A stretch of 64,000 nucleotides of DNA from Campylorhamphus procurvoides (lineage: Eukaryota; Chordata; Aves; Passeriformes; Dendrocolaptidae). This document shows, piece after piece, positions 36,641 to 46,480 of the stretch; the stretch's first letter is position 1, and every line of letters begins with the position of its first letter. The DNA is taken from NCBI GenBank assembly GCA_013396655.1, contig WBMV01002681.1:372001-436000 (forward strand), read 5' to 3'. Under the pieces are notes generated by a model that saw only the letters and a program-made list of their open reading frames with translations, searched no databases and was not told the origin of the DNA. The position numbers were made by a program, and so were the translations under genes.

Positions 36641-39600
36641 GAAAAAGGGGATTTCCACCTTTTCAAAAGTGTTCCACCACCTTTGGTGCCTAAGCTTTTT
36701 ACTCTTTTTATTTTATTCAAACACATTAATTGTAGTCAGTATTTATAACTCACTGCATTTTATTCAAGGGAATAATACACAGAAAATAATCTCTCTCTCA
36801 AGGACTAGGGATTTGCATGCTAGAAAGAAATAGAAACCATGTGATTTTACCAGGAGAGATTATTGCCTGTTCCTCGTGATAAAGAAAAATAGCTGATTTA
36901 AGGCCAAATGATTCTTCAAGATCTTAAGCTTTAAAATATTACACAGTGATTTTTATCACGTACATCTGCTGCTGGAACTAGAATAATCTTTAAAAAGATG
37001 CTCAGTGTTTACTTATGACAACTTTCTATTAAAGTTCACATATATGGGCATAATCTTTATAATTCTCAGACTGTTCTTTATGACAAAAAAAAGAAAATCA
37101 GTGTTTTGGTTAGTATTGCTTGAAACACTGTATTTCACATCATTCCACCCAGAAATGAGTCACATGGTTCTTGATTGTGCACATGGAGTAAAGTGGTAGG
37201 CATGTGCTGTCATTGTGTGTGGATCTCATATGAGATGTTTCAGAATTTTAGATATTCACCCATTTGGATATTTGTTGATATACATTTGTTCCTAATTAAA
37301 GAAAACATGAGAGACTGTTCTAGTGATAACAAATAGTTATAATCTCCAGTCAGATAGCACAAAGACCTATTATATAGATTATGTCTGATCAAATGATCTT
37401 GATGTATAATCTATCTATACTGAATCTGAGGCTGTAAGCTATATAATGTTGACCTATCATGTAGGCTACAGCATGCAACAACCTGAACCCTGGTGTACTT
37501 AATAAACTACACTAAAATAAGGTTTTCTGAAATAAAAGTGCAAGAAATTGCACAGCAGAGTATGCAAAATAAAACTTGGAAGTAGTGACAATGATGGGCA
37601 GGCTGTTCTTCTAAAGTAACTTGATAGTAACTTGAAGATGAAATTTATTTTTCCAGTAACTCCCATGCTATCCCCTATCCCACTGAAAAAAAACCATCCC
37701 ACCTTTTTGCCTTGGTAAGTGCAAAAGGTTAAAGTATTTCAAGTGCATAAAGTGATGGAAAATATCACAAAAATACCGCAAGATAGTGTCTGCCTTATTC
37801 TTCAGCCTGCCTGAGTACTTTGATGACTGCTCCCTGACTCATTAGGCATCTGGGTAGTCTGCATCAGAGCTGGGCATGAACAAGTCAGCTGGTGTAGGGC
37901 TGCTCGTTGCTTAAAAGCTTGGAGCTGTTTCAAGTTGTGCAGACATAAGATAACTTCAGGGAGTGCCAATAACTGCCCTGATTAAGGGTTCACCTGTTTA
38001 GCAGATCGGTAGCTGAACACCAACTGATGGGGCAAAGAGCTCAGCCATGGCAGCTGATAGCCCAGGTGATGAGTCATGCAGACTAAGTATGAGCAATCAT
38101 TTAGTCAGACTGCATGCTGGTTTATTGGCAAGTCTTTCTACAGAGCCCAGGCATGAGATGGATAAGTTTGTAGTTCTGAAATCCCCAAGCTTTCCGCAGC
38201 AGGGTAGAGTTGTTCTGATCATCCTTTCTATTGTGAATCTCTGTTCTTGTCTTCAGAATGACTCAAGCCAGTTTTAGTGATTTTGAGGCCATTATTTTTG
38301 TTGATGGGGCATGTTAAAATGGCTCAGCACAGTGTCTAATGACCCCCAGGGTTTGCACAAGGGAAGCACCAAGAGTGCACAACATGCAGCTGGAAGTGGG
38401 GGTGGGCTGAAATCATTACTTGGGCTCTCTTGCGACCTTCTTGCTATTACAGCACTGTTCAAGAAGGCTAACATGCAAACATGTTATAGGCCTTTCTGTT
38501 GTGATTGGGTCTCCAAAATCAGTCAGAGCTTCAGGTTGTACCTCCCAGGATGTCTTCCCAGAGAGCAGAGCAATCACACCAAGAGGATTTGCTCTCTAAC
38601 ATTGTTTTATTACAACAGAAAAACTTAAACCAAAGTAGCTCCTGATAGAGAACACTCAGGTTTTTGCTGTTTGAGTGCTAATAAAAATACAGAGCATGAA
38701 TATCAATTCTTCTGCTCACTGTATCCTAATAGGGTGAGCCATTACTTTCAGTGTGTGTGTGTCTGAGCTTGCAATCTCACCTGCTTTTCTGCAGCAACCT
38801 CTGCAAAGCGCTTTTGCCTCCAGGAGAACCTTCCTCCTGCAGCTCTGGGCCACTCTCATCCTCTTCCTGATCAGGTCTCTACCTCTGTACATCTTTCATC
38901 TGCTACACCCCTTGAACTATCCCCTCCTGGCTTCCTTGCAGCCTGATGGTCCCTTGTGGATCCCATGGAGAACACCATTCTCTTGTCCTTCCAGAAGATG
39001 TCCCATGACCCCATCCATGTATGGCAGCTAGAATATAAAGTACCAGGGAGCTTTCCTGTCCGGCAAAAACCAATCCATAAGGTGTGGTATATAGCACAGG
39101 CAAACACAAGAAAAAGATTCCATCCTGAAAGGTCTTTAGACTGACCTTTTTTGGGGGAGGGAGGGGAAGAGAACTTTGAAACAAAGGTGCTGAAGTAAAG
39201 GAAGCATCAACTGTTTGGATGTGGCTCCCTGCTGACATATGATAGCCTGCCAAAGCCATGTTTTTGACAAATGCACAGGAGGCTGTGACTCCATAAGCTG
39301 TTCAGCTGCTCTGATAACTTGCTGCTGCTGAAATGAAGAAGTCCTGTTTCCACCTCATTCTCCCATCTCTGATTTGTAGCTGTGTGGTCTTGCAGTTTTT
39401 CCTGGGCTTTCATGCCAACTCCTGCACCCTGTGGACACTCTCTTAAGCCACTCAGCTCACTAGCGTAGTAGAAAAATGTAAAACTGTTTATTTTCTGACT
39501 TGATTTCTTGCTATGTGAGTTTGTGAAATAAACTTATGGAGAAATCCTGTCAGTCTCAATGCCAGGGCAAAATAAAGATGGAGAAAGCCTGTCAAAGAAG

Positions 39601-42600
39601 GAAGGAGCAGTGCTGCCCACATGGTTTCTAGGAGAAAGTCAGCATCCAGCTCAGGTAAGCAGAGAACCAGAGCCTAAGGTGCAGATGATTCCCAAGATGA
39701 TTCACTAGGTGACAGAAGAAAGAAGATAAAGAAGGAAGATAAAGAATTTACAGAAACATGAAAAAAATTTTCTCCATAAAAGAAAGAAGGAAAATAGCAG
39801 ATCTATCACTGTTGAGAAAAACCAAAACAACCAAGACCCAAAAACACACCACCAAAAATAAAAAAGGCAAAACCCAAACCCAACCCAAAACACTCAATAA
39901 AAACAAACAAATGAACAATAACTTCCCTAGGATCAGGAATAGATGCTAATAACAAACAAATATAAGAGGATAAAGTCCTGAGGCTAGTATATACATTTAT
40001 CACAGTGCAGTTTTCCCCAATAGACTTTTTAAAGGATGTATTATTTTCTCTGGAAGTCCTGGCAACCCTTGTATAAATTGATTGATATCAAATTGCAATG
40101 AATTAAATAATTTAGAATGATCATATAGGAACACTGTTCTATGGTTACTAGTCCTGTGCAGAAGAAATGGAAAGCTAGAACTAAGTGTCCAAGTGCATGA
40201 TGCTGATTAAAATGCAAAACATTCCTGCCTTTGAGTCTCTGGAGTCAGTATTATGCTGTTGTTAAAAATTGTGTATTAATACATATTGCTTATAATATCA
40301 ACAAATAATCACTTGATTGCTTTTTCTTAAGTGGTGCTTTATTATGTAGGGTTTACCACTGGCAAAGATGACATTGAAAATATTTCATAATACCAGCTTT
40401 ATAATAATGCTAATGCATTTAGTGCTTCCCTAATGTCATCCACTACCAAGCATGAATATAGGTGCAGGATACCTGGTGTGGTGATACAAAATAATTCTGA
40501 CATCTGCTTGTCACAGTGTACTCGTATAAAGTATTTTCATATTCCAAGATACTATCACACAAACAGAGCATACTTAGCCCAGCTCTGTTCTGGATATGAT
40601 TCAGTTTGCTGTGAATGACTGCCAAGGCAGACTGTATGGCCCATCCCAATTTCAACCTGCCTTAATTCCCTTTATGACTTTTATTATTTAGTGGTTGGAG
40701 AGACCCAAACAGGAAGACTCTGGGCATTCTCTGCTTATGAAGTGGGTGGGATGGAGCTCTTTAGAGAAAACAAAATATGATCCACCTACAGATCATGTTA
40801 GGCCAGCTCCCCAATTTCCTCTAAGTAGAACAGAGGCCTTTGTTGCTTTAGTTACTGCAATGATCTACTAGTCAACAGCAGAATCCCAGTCTGCAGACAG
40901 AACATCCTTCTGCATTTTTGATGGCAGTATAGGATGGGAAGTATCAACTTTTCTATTTTTTTTTGTTTTGTTGTTGTTGTGAAGAGGGAAAAAAAGTAGA
41001 TTATTTAACTCCTTGCAGAAAATAAATCAACTCTTTCAAAAGAGTTGTGCAAGGTCACTGAATCAAGGGAGCATTGTCTGGGAGAGGGTTAGTTCCTCCA
41101 ATAAAGAAACATCCCTCGGTACTTTATTTTCTATTCCTTTCTTAACAACTAGATTGAGCACTGAAAATTTCATGCTAAGTTTAGAGGCATAAGCAGACAA
41201 GAACAGTAATGTTTGTAGAGCCAGACTACTGAAGCTTGTCAAACACTCAAAGATGCTCCAGATAAGGTTTAAAATTGTTCTCCTCACCAGAGGGGGAGCT
41301 ATTGTAGTGCTATCACCTATTTTTCCTTGGACACACAAGCTGGAAAAGAACCCATTTTTTTGCACTTTTTGTGAAGCATGATCAAGTCCAAATTCCTTCC
41401 TTCGGTTTTGAAAGCAAGAGCTTCAGGGCAATGACAATTCACAATGAAATGGAGGTCCCAAATAATAATTTTCAAGAAAGTATAGAGTCCTAAAAACTTG
41501 ACGGATTATTGTTTTTTTCCAGAATGGTGGAATATGATCTAGTGGTTCCATGGTACCTGAAATGCACCTCAGCTTGTGTGGCCGCGGGCTCTCTTGCCCT
41601 GCTAATTGTGCTTACCCCAGAGTGGTCCCCAGATACAGTTTACTGCTAATGATTTTTATGGGAATAAGCTTAGGCCATTTTTAGCTCTGTAAGCTGTTGG
41701 TGGAGCAAGACAAACATCAGCACCAGAGCAATGAAGGGCTCAGTGTGGCCTGCTGAGAGGGTGTGTTAAAGGCACTTGAATGTAAGAGTAATGTCATAGA
41801 AATACTGAGGCTAATTTAAATGAACAAATGTTTTCTCTCATTGCCTGAAATGAAGATCTACTCAGAAGGTTGATTTGTGTGATTTTGAGTAAATTTGGAT
41901 TTTTTTCATTTAGACTGAGATTTTAGAAGTTAAGAACCGTAGAGTTCTAGAAGAATTTCAGATTATCATAAATCATCAATGAAGTCAAGAACATTAGGAT
42001 GCAATTTTAAAGCATTTAAACTTAATTTTTTTCCTTATATCATAATACTGCTATAAACTTTACATATTAAGAGAGTGCCCAACTTTATTTCATCATCAAT
42101 GCCATTTTAAAATACGTATTTTGTGCAGCTTAAAGTAAAATATTTTACTGATATGTCCAGTATTTTTCTGACATCCATGCTCTACAGTATTATTGCATTA
42201 TTCAAACTGCAGAATATTGTCTACTTTCCATGCTGTTATTTAAATGGCAACGTATTTAATACAAATGTCACAAATGTGCAATACTTTAATTTTTCTGATG
42301 TCAAGTTCTATGTATTTTACTTTTCCTAAACAGAAACTTCAGCTGAAATTATCTGGTGTAGTTCCTTTCCAAAACTAAGGGTTGATTTAAAGTAAAATGT
42401 TTTTCTTAATTACTGTCAGAATTTAAATTGTGGTAAATCCTTAACAGCAGGATTTACAGTCTATTTCTTCTGCAAAGACTGTAAGTAGAACTGAACACTT
42501 GAGATGAAGAGATTGTTGGGATCCTGTGTTTTTCTTTCTGACTAATCTATTTCATCACAAAGCTTATATGTACTAACACCGAACATCAAGTATGATTGAG

Positions 42601-43039
42601 AAACATCTGACATGTTCCTTAGCTTCAGACTGAGTGCCTTGAATGCAAAATCCTGTCCTTATTCACATTTTTAAAAGCATTTTTCTTTAAGCATCTAGCA
42701 TACCTTTGTTTTGACTGTTGCTTTGTGTTTCTCCAGTTTTCATTCCTTTGTAAATGAGAACTCAACAGATGGCTTCTGGAGGCTACCTTCAGTGTAGTCA
42801 TATTAACTGAAGCTATGTAAGATTGAGCTGTGATAGGCCTTATTGAAAAAGTAAAATCCTTTGATGTGAAGAATGCTGGACTGACCCCTGCAGCTGACAA
42901 AAGAAGCCAAACAGCACATCTTGGCTTGTTTCTAAAAATGCTTAAAAATTTATTTTATGCAAAAGTCAAAACTTGAGCAGTAATTTTTATTTTTGTGTGG
43001 AAATCTGTCTCAAAGTGAGCTTGAGCCGTGCAGTTTTTT
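36641..43039. other. Intergenic upstream of AGMO, no gene seen
   Basis: Mixed composition, with moderately GC-rich patches at about 37,800-38,560 and 38,740-39,430 that contain open frames of about 60-118 codons without recognisable domains. A strongly strand-biased A/C tract lies at 39821-39912 and a T/TTG tract at 40957-40980. Any distal AGMO regulatory elements here cannot be identified by eye. Confidence 0.6.
39821..39912. repeat. A/C-rich low-complexity tract
   Basis: About 90 bases composed almost wholly of A and C on the + strand (units such as AAAC, CCAAA and AACCC). G and T are very rare. No clean repeat unit can be defined. Confidence 0.7.
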
Positions 43040-43314
43040 GAGGTTGGATATTTCTGAAGGTGCGAAGGGAGCTGGGGTGTGCGGTGGGGGGGTCAGGTGT
43101 GAGGGGAGCGTTCCCTCTCGACTTTGGCCCCGGGCCGGGTAGCGATGACACACGCAAAAAAGAACCCCCAAACCCAAGCAAACCTCCAAACCAGCATGAC
43201 GCAGAGAAAGCAGGAACTGGAGGCTTTCCCCGCAGAAGCCCTTAAGCCCGCAGCTGCGCGGGGTAGGGAGGCGAGGCTGCGGTGCCGGGGGCGGGCGGTG
43301 GCGCTGCGTGCACC

Positions 43315-43335
43315 GAGCGGAGCGGAGCGGAGCGG
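43315..43335. repeat. (GAGCG)4 in the AGMO 5' UTR or promoter
   Basis: Four tandem GAGCG units end 18 bases before the AGMO start codon at 43354. If transcribed, they form part of a very GC-rich leader. Confidence 0.8.
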
Positions 43336-43347
43336 GGACAGCGCGGC

Positions 43348-43407
43348 GGGGCCATGGGCGGTGGGGCCATGGGCGACGGGTCCGTGGGCATCGCGGCCGT
43401 GGGCGGC
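43348..43407 (+). repeat. 15-bp tandem repeat spanning the AGMO start codon
   Basis: Four 15-bp units are present: GGGGCCATGGGCGGT (43348), GGGGCCATGGGCGAC (43363), GGGTCCGTGGGCATC (43378) and GCGGCCGTGGGCGGC (43393). The core reads CCRTGGGC. Units 1 and 2 each contain an ATG in the context GCCATGG; in units 3 and 4 the same place is GTG. In frame, this gives an N-terminus of five-residue repeats beginning M, M, V and V. Confidence 0.88.
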
Positions 43408-43515
43408 CCGCGGGGCACCACGCCGGGCCAGCAGCTGCGCGCCCTGTTCTATGCGCTGCCGCCCGGCGAGAGCTCCTTCCGCACGGTGGAGGAGGTGCCC
43501 GACTACGTGGAGAAG
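43354..43515 (+). CDS. AGMO: AGMO exon 1 (N-terminus)
   Basis: First coding exon of alkylglycerol monooxygenase, the ER-membrane enzyme that oxidises the ether-bond carbon of alkylglycerols using tetrahydrobiopterin, iron and O2. It encodes 54 residues, ending SSFRTVEEVPDYVEK, which matches the family segment TSFQTLEEVPDYVKK of human AGMO; before it, QQLRALFYALPPGES aligns with GFRMLFYTMKPSET. The start is the first ATG in this frame after the GC-rich leader, in a strong context (GCCATGG). A second in-frame ATG at 43369 has the same context and would remove five residues. The first 20 residues are Gly/Ala-rich, built from a 15-bp DNA repeat, and poorly conserved. The donor is AAG|GTGAGA, phase 0. 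The exon lies wholly in a CpG island. Confidence 0.92.
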
Positions 43516-45541
43516 GTGAGAGTCCCCTCCTCTCCCACCTCCGGCAGCATCCCTCGCCCTCCTCCCCTCAGAACATCTCCGTCCCTTTCAAAAGCCACAG
43601 CCGGCCCAAGGAAGCGATGTTTGCGAAAGGGCAACTAAATTAAGATTAAATACCTCGTCTTTCTCTGACGGCTTTCACTGCTGGGCTTTCTGCCTGTAAG
43701 CTGTCAGTGTAACCCTGCCGTCTATTTTCATGTATTTTAAATGAAGGCTTAGATGCTGTCTCGTGATATCAGGAGCTAAAGTTTACCGAGAAGCATCCCA
43801 AATATCAGAGGGTTGATGCTAATGTTACATCCAACAGCGCTTACAAGCTGAACGGTGACAGCAAATGAACTGAGTAAACCAGAACACGATATGTTATGCT
43901 TTTATGGTTCTTGAAACAAGCAAAAAGTCAGGCCTCTCTGCCCTTAAGGCAAGTGCTACAAGCTCAGTAAAAGAAAGAAAAATAAAAAAGTTTCTATTTA
44001 AAATAAAAATTAAGGATTGTTTAAGAGAAATTAAAACAAATATTTGTGCTGGAACAGTGCTGTGTCCTAAAGCTCCAATGCAAGAGTACAGAGGTCAGGG
44101 GTGAGAACTCCCTTGTCAGCAGGCAGCAGCATATCCCTCCCTCTTCTCCTGCCCTGCCAGTTTATTCACTTCCAAGAAGGTACCTTTGCTCCCTTCTCTC
44201 CTGCCTATTGCACAGCTCCTGCTGAACCCGATCAATGTCAGCTGTTCACAAAACAGATAAACACTGTTTTGCCCTTGACAAAGTAAATTTGGCCCAGCTT
44301 CACTGAAGATCCAAACTTTTTACATGTGTCTTTGTAATTCTGACTAGCTTTCTTGCCAGGTATACCTTGGACTGCTGTGCAGCAGCTGCTGTCTGGCTGC
44401 AACAGGGGTGTCATGGGTTCTGCAGGCTTGGGCAGTGCAATACTGCCAGCAGCTTTCTAGGAACTGTAGTGCGCAACCGCCCCTCACTGATGGATGTTAT
44501 CAGCAAAGGTTGCCCTTTTGGATAGGGTAAGCAGACAGCTGTTGCAAGCCCAGCCTGTGCCTGCAGCATCTGATCAGTGGACTGCTGTCCTCAGAGGTGT
44601 TTTGCAACTAAGCTATAGTGTCACGATCAAGGAACACTGTCTAGAGCATGATGGTTTTGCCTTGTCACCTGATCTCTCCATCCAGCTCTATGTACTATCT
44701 CAGTCCCTTTTACTGTTCCCACATTTCCAACCAAGTATCATTCACTTGCTTGTCAGCAGCATTCCTTAATATCCCTAGGCTTTCTTCTCCCAGTGTGAAA
44801 TACTACGCTCAAACCTTGGCCAAACATGGAATTGCTTTTACTGGGCACACAGCCGTAAGTTTGTGTAAGGATTCTTAATACCTCTTTGAATTATAAAAGT
44901 ACCCAGTACAGACTTCTGCTGTTGTAGAGCACTGTTGTGATAAGTTTGTAAAGGAATATCTCACAGAAAACTACACGAAAAAAGGGGTTCCCATTACAGT
45001 TGTACTTTCCTGTACTTCCTGTCTTGGGTTAGCTGTGCTAAATTTCCCTCCAATGTGTTTGTTGCTAAACAGATATTTTGATGTGTGGCTAGGTGGGTGT
45101 ATGGAAGTCTTAGTGGTATAACTGTTTGAACTCTATGGCTGTGGTCTGAGTTTAGGCAGTGTTCATCTTTCCTCTTCTGGCCATGTTTTTGAGCAGAAGG
45201 TAGCTATCTACAGTTCCCCTCCTGCTGTTTTCTTGGACTGTTTAGGAAACAATTGCAAGAGCAGCATATTCTTTGGATTCATCAGGAACAAATTTAATAG
45301 TGACCTGATGAGCCTTTCAAGGAGGGCTTGGAGTGGTAATCCCTTGAGCTGGTACAGATGGAAGTTGGTACAAATAATGTTTCAGCTCAACCCAACATGG
45401 AACCAAAAAAAAAATTCTAGTGTACAGCTGATAATAAATGAAGGCCTCAGCTCAAATAATTCACTAAAATGCAATAATGATAATACATGTGTGAAACAAA
45501 CTACTGATTACATTAATGTCTCTTAAACAGTGTGGTATGAG

Positions 45542-45608
45542 ATTTTTTTTGGTTGGTTGGTTTTTTTGTGGTTTTGGTTTTTTGTTGATTTTATTGTTTT
45601 AGTTTTTT
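45542..45608. repeat. T/G-rich low-complexity tract with GGTT units
   Basis: TTGG/GGTT units and T runs make up a stretch nearly free of C on the + strand in AGMO intron 1. Confidence 0.7.
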
Positions 45609-46430
45609 TCCAGAGACACTGTATAGAAGTGTGATTTACATCTTGGATCTGTAATCTATCATATATCAGAGAGATGAGGGTATTTCTAGTGTATTAGATC
45701 ACATGGCTACAGTTGTGGGGATATGCACCTTCCAAAATTAGACAGGTGGGAGAACCTCCTAGTTCACTCAACTATTCATAGGTTTAGCGATCTGCAAAAC
45801 TGAGCACTTGCATGCTTTATGAAATATATCCACTTCATAGGAGTGGCTACTTAGAGCTAGACTTTAATCTGTGCTGTTATTAGTAGTCAGGAAATGACAA
45901 CAGTGAGTGAAGCAGCTCTGATTTTGAGAACAGAATAGCTTAGTTAGCTTAACTTGTGCAGTGTACTTTCTGGTTATATTGCTTCCATTTTCAGAGGCAG
46001 GACAGCTCCTTGTCCCTGCATGTTGTGCTGTATGTGCTGCCAGAACTGTATGTGAAGGCCCCATGTTCTGTTTAAAACATGAGCTGATCAGCTGCTACCG
46101 GGAATGAGTAGAAAAGCTCTGCAGCAGTGCCCAGGGCAAACTCACCCTTTCAACTAACCTTCAGAATTCTGGGAAAAGGGGTTTAAATCATGGATAATGA
46201 TTGTAGATTTTATTTTTACATGAGTTTTTGTCAGATAAATGTGACAAAATGTGAAGGTAGAATTCAAACCCCTTGATTTTCCCTTATTTCTGGGAAGAGA
46301 AAGTATGTCAATTTTCTTTCTCCAGGGCAGAACATCCTGACTTTTAAAATCTCTACTGATGCTTGCCCTTTCCTTTTAAGAGCATCCTCTTTGCTATGGG
46401 TATAAGATTAGGCTCTGCATGCTCTGGTTG

Positions 46431-46480
46431 TTTTTTAGGTTTTTTGTTGTTGTTGTTGTTTTGTTTTGTTTATTTTTCTT
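46431..46480. repeat. (TTG)n and T-rich tract
   Basis: Six consecutive TTG units (around 46444-46461) are followed by TTTTG units within a T-rich stretch of AGMO intron 1. Confidence 0.75.

Larger units (their letters stand above)
43040..43560 (+). promoter_or_regulatory. AGMO: CpG-island promoter of AGMO
   Basis: CpG dinucleotides, scarce elsewhere in the window, are dense here and continue across exon 1 into the first bases of intron 1. A GC-box-like GGGGCGGGC lies at 43287-43295, and a (GAGCG)4 repeat at 43315-43335 sits just before the start codon. No TATA box is placed convincingly, as expected for a CpG-island promoter. The transcription start site cannot be set from sequence alone. 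Confidence 0.8.

Noticed and set aside
38753..39259. Overlapping frames on both strands (92 codons +, 118 codons -) in a GC-richer patch upstream of AGMO
   Set aside because: Considered as a pseudogene or retrogene, but neither translation resembles a known protein and no poly-A tail or target duplication was found.
43282..43353. In-frame N-terminal extension of AGMO upstream of 43354
   Set aside because: The frame is open, but the only upstream initiator is a GTG; the first ATG in this frame is 43354, with an excellent Kozak context.
46082..46093. 12-bp perfect palindrome AGCTGATCAGCT
   Set aside because: A lone palindrome with an overlapping CAGCTG E-box. No cluster, conservation data or context supports a function.
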